From Phoronis australis (taxonomy: Eukaryota; Phoronida; Phoronidae), in assembly GCA_002633005.1 (NCBI GenBank), contig NMRA01000081.1:193995-253994 (forward strand): a stretch of DNA of 60,000 bases, in the 5' to 3' direction. A program made the translations under genes and the position numbers. Positions 1-11,403 of the stretch are shown in pieces. Positions within the stretch are counted from its first letter, which is position 1. Each line of letters starts with the position of its first letter. The notes under the pieces were generated by a model. That model did not search any database and had not been told where the DNA came from. It saw only the letters and a list, made by a program, of their open reading frames with translations.

Positions 1-2406
1 TCTTCTAATGTTGCGAAGTAAGGACACGCCAATCATTTTCGTAAAAATAGAAACCAGTCCTTAATTTAGTAAGCAGCTGCATCATGTACTGAAAGGAGAA
101 TATGTCAAATGCATATGCTCTCGGCATCGTACTTTTAAAGTACTGTTTTTAAAAAGTAGCATTAAAGGTATTATCAATTAATTAAACGAACTGATTGAAC
201 TGCACCAAATTCGCAGGGAATGGATATCAGAGGTTTCACCAAAATGGCTTCCTTCGCATGTGGAGCAGCACTTTTGGGGCCCCATAGACAGGTCGTATCG
301 ACGTACCAACCTACAGTAATTTCAAATGCAATAGATGGCGCTACCACCAAAACCGGTTTCTACTCGTTAGTTCGTGACCAATATAATATAAACGCAAAGT
401 GTATTTGGAGTATTGTCTACAAGATGTGTGTCTATCTATGTACTTAAAAAACAAACACTGGTCTTCCAGTATTGACTGAAGAAATCGTATGTATATGTGT
501 GTGTATATTTTATACTGTTTAGATATATAGCAAAACATAATTATACATATGTCCAACCCGTCATACAAAGCTGTCGGACGTTGGAGTGATGTCAACGCCT
601 CACTGACTGCTAACGTGCAGAGTCGTATTTTATTACATCCAAGTCGTTTCGTAACGCATGCTTAATTTCAACTAAGCCTTGGAATATAGATACCTCTTTT
701 GAAGGCACGGTACGTACTTTTCCGTGCTTGTTACCTATACCTTATGTATCGCCATCTGTCGCTCTCGTCCTCCACTGTGAACATATTGTGAGTATTACAG
801 AATTTGCAACACCTTGTGGGGCATTGACTTGGTTTTTCATTTTGGCGTAAATTGAAAAGATTGCAACGAATCTCCTCGCACTAACTGGTCTCCCAACACA
901 CTTAGGTATTTGCTAAGAATCGAAAATATTTCGTTATTCCATTTTTACCTCCCTATTATGAAGTAAGTGATTATACCTAATTTATAGCATTTACAAACCG
1001 TGGATACAGTTTCCGGCAACAGTGTAGCCTAGCGTTTTCGTCGTTACAGTCAGTGAGCCGTTTTACGTAGCTTTCAAAAAAGTCGATTTATAAATTGTAC
1101 AACCTGTCGGTATCGTAAATTAAATCCATGTTTCATATCACGTTTAATCACGTTACATAACTTCATTGGCATTATATCATGATTATGTTCTGTGCACGGG
1201 GTCTAATCATTTTACTCGAACTCGAACTTGAAGTTGTTTTTAACGTTTTCCGTTCTACTTTAGTACGAACTCAAGATAAATATCCGTTATTCTGTACTAA
1301 GGTATATTATGTTTTGTATGGATAACTGTTTCATCTTATTTTGCACCTGATGACCCAAACCTTAAAGTACAATTCGAGTCTTATCTCAAAATTTCAATTT
1401 TTTTTGAAATATCGAGTTTCCGTTCAAAGTTGTAGCTCGAGTCTAGACGTCATTGAGAGCGAATTTGAATTGTGCACTCATTTGCGTAATCCATCATACG
1501 TGAGCACAGAATGATAGACAATTATCTTGAGTTCGTATTAAAGGAGAATAGAAAAAATCAAAAATGTTTTAGTTCAATTTCGAGTAAAACGATTAGATCC
1601 CAGGCCGTAATGGCGGTATCCTGAAATATCTCACAATATAACTTCGATTCAATGTGAACATTTATTTTGTTTTTTTTTGTCGCATATGCGCTATCCTCGC
1701 AATGTTGTTTTAAAAGTTTTATGTTTGTCGTTTGGCATAAATAGAAACACTTGTAATGTTCTGTTGGCAAATACATTTACAGGCGGCTAGTCCTTACATT
1801 TCATGAACAAAGGAAACTTGTTTGCGCTCGCGAAACATTCCTGTTGTTTTGATTAGTTTACGTATTCGGCATATCCAGAACATTGTTTTTAAGATATTGT
1901 CGTAGAAGAATCAATAACGATGAACGTTCTTTTATTTGTGCGCTGACGCATTTTAAATGTACCGCTGGTCTTGTTATTGCCTGGAAGTAATATAACATAG
2001 TGGTGCTACGTATTATTGCTGAAAAGTCCTCGTTTGTTAACGGAACTTAGCCCTTTCGTCACGTCTATTGTCCTGTATTTATTTTGTTATCAAAAAGGAC
2101 ATTCGGCAGTTCAGTAATTCTATAGGTAACACAAAACGTTATTTGATTAGAATGTGTTTTTTTACCCTAGTGCAACCATTCTACACGGTATACGTTGTTA
2201 GTCGCAGCGGGCCACTGCTGCAGTGATAAGCTGGATGAAAATGTCAAACACAAGGCATACAGGTATTATCGGAAAAACAAGCAAACTAATTAGAGTATTT
2301 AGATGTGTGCCTCAGAGTGGTTCTAATCGATCGGCAGCAGATTTGTCGTCATATTTCTAAGCAACAAGCAGTGACATATATACGTTATTACCGAGCTGAG
2401 AAATAT
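1..2406. other. No gene recognised upstream of the PTB gene
   Basis: AT-rich DNA with only short reading frames on both strands and no protein similarity I recognise. It may contain the promoter and 5' leader of the gene that starts at 2407. I could not pick a TATA box or a leader exon with confidence. Confidence 0.5.
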
Positions 2407-4395
2407 ATGGCGACATACGATGACTATCTGTTCACGACACAGTCGCGTTCAGGTGTTACAATGCAATCTCGCTCGTCCAAATTTGTTCATTTTAACGAAG
2501 ATTGTACTTATTATTTTCCAGCAAATGGTGAACGGACACCCGAAGACCTAGAGAGGTGGACTCAGTCAAGGCGCAGGTTGCACCCTCAACAATTGACACG
2601 GCGTCAGCATAGACCTCATGAACTGTCACATAGCCAACATATCGGCAGGAGAGAAGGTACAGAGCCAAGGAGCGACGTCCTTCTTCAAAATAGCCAAGTG
2701 AGTCGTCGAAAAGAAACTGTTCGTGAACAAGAGGACTTAGTATACCAGCGAAATCAGCTAAAAAAACGGCAACAACTGAGACTTGAAATTCAACAGCAGA
2801 GGGAGCAGCAACGGCACCAACACCAACAGAAGCAACAGCAGAGAGTACATAGTCGGCAGGAACAGACCCAAGCACAACAAGTCAGTCAACGCCGCCTAAA
2901 TCAAATACAACAGCAACAACAAGTTCAGCAACGAAACAAGGAACACATCGGACGCAATCAACGTCAAACAAAACGGGTGCATCACCAATTCCCTCAAAGC
3001 AGAACCAAAATGGCGAGTGTGAACACGTTCGAGGTGGTTTACTTAGGAAGCGCGGTTTTGTCACAGCAGTCGTCGACAGGTCTTGGTGCCACGCAGAAAC
3101 CATTGCTGGAACTGTATTCGCATTATCGGACATCCGGGACATCGAGAATACAGCGTAAATTTCTGGAAGTGACGCCAGACGGCTACACGTTGTCGTATAA
3201 AGAGGATCCAGATGGCAAGATCGTGAACGAATCCTATCCGGTTGCCGCCATGCAGTATACCGATGCTGTGAGGTTGAACATTGTAAAAGGGACTGGTAAA
3301 AAATTTAAAGCGGCGTTCGAGCCACTTGATCCGGAGACAAACATGAACGTGAGTAAGCTGTATTTTAGTTTAGATAAAAAGAAGCATTTTCTTGCCAAAA
3401 TCGTCCACCCTGCCATATTTGTTAGCGTTTTGCGACGTGCCGTAGGCCCAAGGGCATTAGATTGTCACGCGTTTGTGTGTTCTACCTCGGAAACAGCCAT
3501 AAAACTCTCGCGCTCTACCAACTACATCATAAGACAATTTCAGAACGAAGATGACGACGATACTACCGTTTTTAAATATAAACCGTACGAGTCAAGCCAA
3601 CAGCAGGCGGCGCGTCGAGAATTACCACTGGATCAAATGAATCTCCAACAAGAGTTTTTCATGGAGCCGGTGAATGACAGTTTCTTTGTTTCCGATGATC
3701 ACCAAAAAAATTTGGCGTCCAGTGACATTTGGCGCCCTGCCACCAACATGCGTGACCCTGTTGGTGTTAGGGGCGGGGTCGAGATGAATGTACACGGACG
3801 CTCCAAGTCTGTAGACTTGGTACACGAGCACTATGACTCAAGACTTCACAGGAGGTCTCATACTGCAGTGGAAGGGTTACAAGACAAATCTGATTTCCGT
3901 ACGGGTCACGATTCCCGTTTGTGGTTCAATAATGTTGACAATAATGAAACCGTTGAAGGGTCGTTGATGGAGCGTCCTCGTCCGCTAAACAAGCCCGTCG
4001 CTAAAGTACAACCGCACCAGCTTGGTGGCGTGAAGGTGTTGCCAACACCTGTTGATCTTATAAAGAAAAGGCGGAATAGCGAAACTGACGACTACAATGG
4101 GCAAGGAAAACAACCGGTTTACAGATTCGAGCGACAAGAATTTCGCGGTAGTCAAGCCAGTAATTCTCCCCCGAGGAGGCATTCAACCCACGACAGCAAT
4201 TGGCACTATGCAACAAAATTGCCTGATTTTTCCTCGCCTGTAGATCACGAGACAGCTTATGATTCTCCTGAATTCCAAAACAGTGCCGTGAAGGACATGG
4301 AAATAGCCTCGGCATTGAAAAATTTACGCATGGGTCATGAACAGAATAGATACCGTGGCAATGATTTTGAAAGTTCTCTGGGCTATTTACCTTGA
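2407..4395 (+). CDS. PTB/PID-domain protein with Gln-rich N-terminal region
   Basis: A single open frame of 662 codons ending in TGA at 4393-4395. The frame is open further upstream to 2305, but that point is GTG; the first ATG is at 2407. Residues about 1-100 are polar. Residues about 105-200 are dominated by Gln, Arg and His, with several runs of Q. A PTB domain covers about residues 205-378: it opens with FEVVYLGSA, the usual first strand, and includes CHAFVC and a following amphipathic helix near its end. The C-terminal 280 residues look disordered and contain basic-Ser patches such as KKRRNSE. PTB domains bind NPxY-type peptides and serve as adaptors under membranes; that role here is inferred from the domain. 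Distant resemblance to the FAM43 or PID1 groups is possible, but I cannot assign a family. The ATG at 3010 (residue 202) has a stronger start context and would give a form without the Q-rich region. The lack of introns across about 2 kb is notable next to the multi-exon neighbours. Confidence 0.85.
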   Translation: MATYDDYLFTTQSRSGVTMQSRSSKFVHFNEDCTYYFPANGERTPEDLERWTQSRRRLHPQQLTRRQHRPHELSHSQHIGRREGTEPRSDVLLQNSQVSRRKETVREQEDLVYQRNQLKKRQQLRLEIQQQREQQRHQHQQKQQQRVHSRQEQTQAQQVSQRRLNQIQQQQQVQQRNKEHIGRNQRQTKRVHHQFPQSRTKMASVNTFEVVYLGSAVLSQQSSTGLGATQKPLLELYSHYRTSGTSRIQRKFLEVTPDGYTLSYKEDPDGKIVNESYPVAAMQYTDAVRLNIVKGTGKKFKAAFEPLDPETNMNVSKLYFSLDKKKHFLAKIVHPAIFVSVLRRAVGPRALDCHAFVCSTSETAIKLSRSTNYIIRQFQNEDDDDTTVFKYKPYESSQQQAARRELPLDQMNLQQEFFMEPVNDSFFVSDDHQKNLASSDIWRPATNMRDPVGVRGGVEMNVHGRSKSVDLVHEHYDSRLHRRSHTAVEGLQDKSDFRTGHDSRLWFNNVDNNETVEGSLMERPRPLNKPVAKVQPHQLGGVKVLPTPVDLIKKRRNSETDDYNGQGKQPVYRFERQEFRGSQASNSPPRRHSTHDSNWHYATKLPDFSSPVDHETAYDSPEFQNSAVKDMEIASALKNLRMGHEQNRYRGNDFESSLGYLP

Positions 4396-4887
4396 GATGC
4401 ACTCGTTATAGTCAGTCGAACAGCGTGTGCCAATTTTGGTGCCACACATTTTGCGAACGGTTTGCGTCTTATAAGTGTCAATTTTATGTTAATAAGCACG
4501 GATTTTCACGATTCGTCCTCTACATCAGAAGGAGTATAACGGAATCTACATTGCAGTAAATGGAGAGACTATTTTGGTATATGTAGCGAGAAATGGACTG
4601 CGGGGGCATTTTACGTGGTGCTGGATACCATGGAGGTGATGCCCTACGATTACACTTTCCGTCAAATGTTATACAGTCAGTAATTTTTGGTATTGTGCAG
4701 TGAATGTCAGACAGTTGTATTTGGACGTTCAGTAACATTTCTATTCTTCAGAAAACATCTGTCCAAGCAATCCCGATGCCTTGAAATCCCTGTTACCACC
4801 ATGAGCACTTCGGCGCGTAACGTATCGACGTCAATAATTCTCATTGTAAATATATAGACGCTGAGGTTGACCAGTAGCGAAATATAT

Positions 4888-5107
4888 CAAATAAACACCG
4901 AAAAATCACGAACCCCAACTGAGAATCGAACCACAGGTCTCTAGATTGCCGGTCTATTGCTCTTACCACTGACATAAGAGTAGGCTGTAAACAGTAAGTG
5001 CAGATATTGGGTCATCAGTAGCTCAGTGGTAAGAGCACTAGACCGGCAATTCAAGAGACGTTTGGTTCGATTCCCACTTAGGTTCCTGGTTTTTCTGTGT
5101 TTATTCA
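4888..5107. repeat. Inverted pair of tRNA-derived SINE-like repeats
   Basis: Two copies of one tRNA-like sequence face each other: minus strand at about 4888-4974 and plus strand at about 5019-5107, with a 45-bp spacer. Both carry an A-box-like block (around CTCAGTGGTAAGAGC), the shared core AGACCGGCAAT and a B-box-like GGTTCGATTC. Both continue past the tRNA-like part into a matching tail rich in T that includes GTGTTTATT. The tail and poor acceptor-stem pairing point to a SINE pair rather than tRNA genes. A transcript across both would fold into a long hairpin. Confidence 0.75.
4890..4895 (+). promoter_or_regulatory. Candidate polyadenylation signal of the PTB gene
   Basis: AATAAA lies 495 bp after the stop codon of the PTB gene. 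It sits in the tail of a tRNA-derived repeat, so it may belong to the repeat rather than to the gene. Confidence 0.25.
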
Positions 5108-5432
5108 ATAATCCTTGTAACTGAGCCAGTTTAACATGAAGTTGCCACCGTTACCTTACAGTAATATATATTGGCTAAATTTCAATAAGATATCTTCACA
5201 GAGATCTTTCATAAAATATGACGCTATTGATTATTCTACATTTATTTGATTACATAACATGACAACATATACAAATTTCTTAATTAAAGAAAACATTGAA
5301 AGCCTTGAGTATCCCACAGAATGTCAGAATGTAATTAATACAAACACTGTACAGTGACATATGCGAGATAATAACCGCGTAATACATTACAACCCAAGCT
5401 TTAAGGCACTGGGCCTACACTGTTCATATGTA

Positions 5433-6027
5433 CCGGTAATTTCCGTAAATGCACCCTGGTGAGAAAAGTGAGATCATGCAACAGCAGCAAAATTACGCCT
5501 ATGAAAAGCAGATGCTTCGAGTATACCAGAGACGTTGCAAGCGTAACTGGGCAAAATGGCGATCACTGAAGTGATTGGTCGGTGTGGTTGGAATGTTTAT
5601 CTCTTGGATTACATTAATGGGTTATGTGTTGCAATTCGGTGTTTAAGTTCCACAAGAGATTTTCGCCCCAAGTGCAAGCTAACGCAATGCATCCCTGGGT
5701 GGTTGTACGACTGAGAAATTTACAATAGGTGCAAACCAAAAATCTTCTCAGGGTTTTCTTTCGGAAACGAGTGGGCTTTCCTGCAAATTGCAGTGAACAA
5801 CTCTGGTTTGAGACGCGACTGACGTGAGGAAGGGAGAACATAACATGGTCTAAGGGGATCTCATATAGCACATTAAGGCATCGTGCAAGACCACTTGTCA
5901 TTGCGAGTCCTTTGCATAGACGCAAGTTTGGGTATCTGGGTTGAAGTTGGGTAAGAGAAGGGAGACGAAAAATGGTTTCAAGGTGAGAAAGTTTCCGACT
6001 ATGGGATGTATTTACGGAAATTTACAG
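5433..6027. repeat. Foldback or MITE-like element with terminal inverted repeats
   Basis: The left end, with TTTCCGTAAATGCACCC at 5440-5456, is matched in reverse complement by the right end at about 6003-6027, with TTTCCGTAAATACATCCC. The roughly 550 bp between them encode nothing I recognise. A similar motif (AATTTCTGTAACTGCACC) recurs near 55050, which suggests a dispersed family. No clear target-site duplication was seen. Confidence 0.55.
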
Positions 6028-6115
6028 TATTGAATGAAAGCCTATGGCAAAATATCAGTTACGTTGCACAATGGGACATAATTTGCACTTAATATGAGGT
6101 CCATCTCGGCCGATG

Positions 6116-6356
6116 TTAGTATATAAAAGCGAAGTTCTTTTTCCTGTAAATGTGTCCAGTTTTCTTCTGAGATTCCCGCCTCTTTTCGAGTAGCACTTCG
6201 GAGACCCACTCGCCGTGGACTTCGAACGTGGCGCGGTGGCGGGGTATGGTGTTATAAAAATAAGTCTCGTAGTTCTGCATGTGCGCCTTGGGTGGATTCG
6301 GTGGTATAGTCGGGTTATCGCATTTCACTGTGTAGGGCAGTCTTTTCGGAACTTGT
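6116..6356 (-). CDS. Exon 3 (last coding exon) of the 459-residue protein gene
   Basis: The acceptor TTTTCAG is just above 6356 on the minus strand. The first base completes a split codon, giving KQVPKRLPYTV, and the frame runs to TAA at 6118-6116. It encodes the conserved-looking C-terminal segment with EVHGEWVSEVLLEKRRE. Confidence 0.75.
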
Positions 6357-8953
6357 CTGAAAATAATACGAAAGTGTTAGGGTTAAACACAAACTGTATT
6401 TCATCATTTATTAGCTAGAATCGTAAGAGATGTTACGGAAGAAAAACAACCCATTTTGGGATTATTTTTAATGGGATAGGCCTCTTGAGGTTATTAGCTT
6501 TGACTAGAGCTATAAATCAGCTAAATTCATGTGACCCCACTACGTTTACTCGCGGGATTCTTGCGGATGTGTTAACCTGCTTGTAGTAATGAAATATATA
6601 AGTATACATAGGTTTCGAAGTCAATAGTAGCCAATGAAAATAACGAAAATACAACAAGACCCGAAACGTACTTGATACCCAGTGGATTTCCATGCACTTC
6701 TACCCTCCATCCATAGGTGTCCAACTGGTCCTCGTAGTCGGGAGTTGTATACCTATCGTGCTCAACAGGAGTCGCCTCTGGAGTACACGGCACAGGTGGA
6801 CGCGGACGGTGATCTATGGCAGGTGTTGGGGTGGGGGTTTTCACGTCAGGTTCCATAGTTGAAAACACGCGCACAATTTCGGGTTCTTCTGGACTAGCCG
6901 TTGGAGGTCTCGACCTCGCTGCGCGCGCAGATTTTATGCTTCGTTTCGGAGGAGCTGTCTTTTCTCTTCTCACTGTTGCACTCTGAATTCGCGGACGTGA
7001 CAAATTACAGACGGATCCTGTTTGGCTTATAGGACTGTCTCTCATACCCTCAGGTGTAACCACGTGTGCTTCGGGACTAGATACAGGGTCATAGAAATCT
7101 TCGTCAGCAAAAGGATGCGTCCCAGCCGCCTGTCTGGTATCACGATCAACAGTCTTTGGCTCCGGTGTTCGATAGGATTGTCTTGGAGTGTAAAACTCTA
7201 ATGCAGATTTGAAGTGAACATGAGGCGTAGCCGTGACATTTTTGTTGTTGTTGGTATCGTGTTTTTCCGACATTTGGACAGGGGTAGCCTGTGTCACCCA
7301 ACCGTGTTTCCTTGAAGAAGAGGACTTTCTGTCCGACGTCACAATGTCAGGAGAGGGAGCAACTTCCGCCTTTTCTGGAGTTGGACGATGCGGTCTGTAG
7401 GCAGGAGGGCGATATTGGAAATTTGGAGTTGGTATTTTTCCTGAGAATGAAGCTGGGGTTCTTAGTCCATCAGGCGTAAACGGTTTTCCGATGGAAGTCG
7501 AACTACCTTTTCGGTTCACTGCACTTGTCGTTTTCGGTCGGGGTTGGGAATTGTTCGGTTGGCCGCTCGGAGGCCTCGACAAAACAGTTGACTTGCTCTG
7601 CTGAATTCCTGAGCCCTGAATCGAGAGTGCTGGGGATGCTGGTGAATCAACCAATCTCTTGTCTGTGTACAAGCTTTGCGAGTGTCTAAATAAACACTCT
7701 TTGTCTGGAAAGAAAATAAAATCATTCTATGAAAGTAAATTCATGGTCTAACATTCAGTAAAAATGCTTCCGTGCGTGTGAACAAAAATTTCCAGTAATC
7801 TTTCAGGAGGTATTTCATAAGTTTCATCAAATGTTACGCTGCCTGTCATTGTGTTTGTTAATGGCTTTTAGCGCGTCTGATTATGAGGATACAGCAACGC
7901 TTCAAGTAAACAGTAGCTGATAAGCGCTAATAAACGGATAGACTAAGAAACAAGAATCAAGAAAAATTTTACGTACATAAAATACTAAAATATAAGCTTG
8001 CATACTGTAATAACATAGATAAAATATGAACAGTCTATTACAATTTTGTAAATATATTGGATTATAGAGTCGTAGGTTTTTCTAGGCCTTTCCTTCTCCG
8101 ACATCACAGACACACTATGATCCCAGTGTGGGATTAATCTGAAAATTTGATACCGCCGAAGTTTTTTTTTTAATTTATTTCAGTGAATATTTTTGGCGAC
8201 AAGGCGCCAGGGCGTACAAAGTTCGCTTGCAGTCTGCATCGTGTTAAAATGACACGTTCTCCAGCTTAGCAGTGCGAAAAAATCAAAATGAAAACTACAC
8301 CACTTCCGATTCAATCTAAATGGTCTCAAAAGCTCTCTCGGAGTACCATAACGTGACCTCATTTCCGTTTGCCATAAAGAGCATCCAACGAATTTACAAG
8401 TCAAACAAATGTTGGCAGCCCTCCAAAATATATTGATCACTTCAGTTCAGCCTCAGGTACCAAATGAATATTGAAATCCATGTCATAGTTGCAAGAAAAT
8501 ATTCAATCCAATTTGATAGACTTGCCTACATTTTTTGATTTCATGTTTAAATTTGCATATCGCCACTGTTCACCTGTCAGTGGTAACACTCCTTAACCGA
8601 AGCGCTTTGGAGTTAAAAAAACACTCGTCCGATCTTGAATTGTAAACAGATGAGCTGGCAAGTCGAGTCAAAGGCGTCACTTTCTTAAGTTTCTGGTGTT
8701 TTTGATGCAATTGTTGGTTATTAAAAAGGGGGTGGAGGGTCGGATCAAGGATTTTTTTAAAAAGGTTGTCCAAGTAAACAATTTGAAGATTCTAGGTTTG
8801 ATGTCACTAAAAGCAAGGAAAAAGGGGGATCCAGACACCTAACATACCGTAATCTCGTTGGTTCCTCGGATTCACGTAGACGTTGTACTGGGGCGGATAC
8901 CACCCAAACACAGCCTCACGACCCGTTGTATATTCCTTGTGTGTTCTCGTCAT
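6116..8953 (-). CDS. Three-exon gene, Pro/Ser/Thr-rich protein of about 459 residues
   Basis: Three minus-strand exons join in frame with GT-AG introns: 8953-8848, 7704-6672 and 6356-6116 (1,380 nt, 459 residues plus TAA). The N-terminus (residues 1-35) is dense in aromatic residues (FGWYPPQYNVYVNPRNQ). The long middle part (about 60-330) is low complexity, rich in Pro, Ser and Thr with repeated TP motifs, and is probably disordered. The last 110 residues look structured: a YGWRVEVHGNPLGIK block at the exon 2/3 junction, then PRHRATFEVHGEWVSEVL, then a basic tail. This shape, a disordered centre between short conserved ends, is common among axonemal and sperm microtubule inner proteins, and a relation to SPATA48/SPMIP7 crossed my mind. 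I cannot confirm it and assign no function. Neighbours are unrelated. Confidence 0.75.
6672..7704 (-). CDS. Exon 2 of the 459-residue protein gene
   Basis: The acceptor TTTCCAG precedes 7704 and the donor GTACGT follows 6672. Length 1,033 nt, entering in phase 1 and leaving in phase 2. It encodes DKECLFRHSQSLYTDKR, then the long Pro/Ser/Thr-rich part, then the YGWRVEVHG block. If the donor is not used the frame continues into the intron to a stop at 6572. Confidence 0.8.
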
Positions 8954-8978
8954 GCTTGAAATAACTGGAGAACAGGCG
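8848..8978 (-). CDS. Exon 1 (first recognised coding exon) of the 459-residue protein gene
   Basis: The donor GTATGT follows 8848. ATG is at 8953-8951 and gives MTRTHKEYTTGREAVFGWYP. An acceptor-like CCTTTACAG ends at 8979, and the 25 nt before the ATG are open in the same frame (ending CSPVISS). Translation may therefore start in a further upstream exon that I did not find. That exon would lie above 8979. Confidence 0.7.
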
Positions 8979-9726
8979 CTGTAAAGGAAAAAAAATATTC
9001 AATAGAACTTTTATTTTATACGTTACTAGAAATCACAAGTTGATCAAAAACTGCTTATTCTGGTATAAGCGAGTTCTGTTGGGATCTCGTTGTGCTGCAC
9101 GTGCGCGCAGCATGTTTAAATGCCCATAAAGCTGCACTTTGCAGTGTTTAGCAGCAGACTTTGGAACGTTGTACGCAATAACTGTGGGAGCGAGTGGCCA
9201 ACCGCTACAAAGACCTGTGTGTAGGTAATTTAGGATTGAAATCAGCAACACTCGTGTATCCCTTATACGAACTCTTTTAACACGGATTGACACGGAGGCA
9301 CGTTTTCATCGGAAATTCCGGAATTTTACTATAAAATTGGTTGTTCGCGTGTTTTCTTCAGTCAGATTCCTATAGAAACTCTCCTAATGCATGCCAAAAC
9401 ATTTTTGTTGAAGGTTCTTGTTCATTACATTACGTCACGGTCGTTATTTTTGTCGCTAATGTCATCGATAAGCACGATCTCGACGTTAACTGCTGATTTA
9501 CAACGTTTCTATGGTAATCAAACGAAAACATAGTGTTAAGTCTTGGAACTGTTAGATTGTCAAGATTAATTACACAAAATGTTATCATGATTTTTAAAAA
9601 GTTTCTCTCGTTACACTAGGCCTACATGTATGCGGTGGCGTGTTTTACATATTGTTTCATTGACGTAGAATGAGACCTAGATAATGCTATACAACCATAC
9701 TCTACTAACATAACTCCAGTTGCTTG

Positions 9727-9760
9727 TGCTGCTGCTGCTGCTGATGCTGCTGCTTCTGCT
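9727..9760. repeat. CTG/GCT-rich microsatellite
   Basis: About eleven triplets, mostly GCT or CTG with interruptions, in non-coding DNA. A shorter similar run occurs near 57217-57240. Confidence 0.8.
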
Positions 9761-11378
9761 AATAACACTATTGGTATTATTGTTATTGCTAATATTTATC
9801 ATTTAGTATCGAATGTATGTCATAAACTAAATTGAATTTGCTTATAATTTATTCATGAGCAATATTGAAATTCGTCGTGAATGTTTTGTAAACATTTCAT
9901 GTCGCGGAACCGATCCCTAATTATTCAAATTATAATCTCTGTTTATCTATCCCAGTGAAGAGCATTCTGTATTCAGACTGGCGTTACGTAATACTATTAG
10001 CACTGCGAAAGCAACTACGTCTCTATAGAAACTTGAACGGACGTTATTTTTTATGGTGTTTTTGTCAGTTCGGTATATTTTGTTTACTATTTTAATTTGT
10101 GTTATGAACATTTTACTCGTTTTCTATAAAACGCAAAATAACAATTATTGAAAGTGGACGCTGTGGACGCACAGTCTACATGCCGCCCGACGATGTGGCG
10201 CGTCTCACAATACACACGCCGCGTGCGGTTATCAGAAGGGAAAACCGAGAGAACACTAGTACTAAGATAAGATGACATTTAGAACATGCTCACCGCTTCA
10301 CAATCCCTGTTTAGAAGAATTGTGATTTTGATTAATTTAATTTCCCCAGAAGTCGACTAAAAGGTTCAAAACACCTGTTATAGGGGGTGATTTAGAGAGC
10401 AACCGTATCGTTTATAATACTGCAGATGCAAATTTACTTACAGGTTATGCGTCTGTTAGCACCCGGTGGGAACGCTGAGCCAATGGCAAAAGTTATAACC
10501 CATTGCGCATGTGGAGCATATTCTTTGGTACTGACGACTAGCGACTAAAACCACTTACTAGAGTTATTATTCTCAGGATGAACCGTAACGATTATGCAGT
10601 AGATATAATTGTGAAAAAGCTATAATTCCATTTAGTTGGTGTGAATCGATCGATATTGGCTCATTTCACGAGTTTCATCAGTTGTTATAATTCTGGCGAG
10701 ATAGCGACGTGACTTTTAATTATTTAACTATGACTCCCTTCAGCGAACTCTGTACGTAGTGACGGGAAAATTTGTGGGTCGGTTTGACACTTGTGTCTTG
10801 ATAAGGGTTAGCCTGGTAAAATTTTCGATCCCGGTTTAAAAAAATGGTACTTAAACATGCGTGTGCTTTGCCTACTTGTGACTTGTAATCACATATATTT
10901 CATCACACAAAACAATGATATTAAAGTTGAAACTTGTCGGCTGGAAATCCAAAAGGTAATCCAGCAAACGAGTTACAACTTTAATATCGTGAACATTCCT
11001 GGATGGCTCAAGGTCTACCTTTTAGCACACAAAACAATGTTTGAATAGAATAGGGAAGTATACTAATAAGCATAACGACAGCAGACCACACACATACTCA
11101 CTGAAGGCTTGCCAATCGTGATTAAAATTGACATTAAATGTTGAAATTGATTCTGTCACCACGTCAGATAGATGAAAACTAGTGGGGGGAGCATAGGGCC
11201 AAGGAATCCATAGTTCAACCGTACGTCTGGACCGATCATCAGAACAGCTTCAAGTTTACTGTGTAAATTTCGTACTAGTTCAAACATTCCACCATTCATA
11301 AGTCATCATTACAACTGGTTGAACTTATCAAGAAACTTAGTCGAACCTAGGATTCAGAATCTTGTGTTGGATACATGT

Positions 11379-11403
11379 ATATATATATATACACTATATA
11401 TAC
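11379..11403. repeat. TA microsatellite
   Basis: Alternating TA with one CAC interruption. Simple sequence, not coding. Confidence 0.8.

Noticed and set aside
220-447. A short coding exon near the left edge
   Set aside because: 75 codons with an acceptor-like TCGCAG just before, but no similarity, no donor in phase and no partner exon.
2305-2406. An N-terminal extension of the PTB protein
   Set aside because: The frame is open but begins with GTG, and the first ATG in frame is at 2407.
5012-5090. A functional tRNA gene
   Set aside because: D-arm and T-arm motifs are present, but the acceptor stem does not pair, the base before the anticodon-like triplet is not T, and a second inverted copy shares a non-tRNA tail.
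5614-5925. A 103-codon minus-strand frame inside the foldback element
   Set aside because: No start context, no transposase motif and no other piece of a gene in the element.
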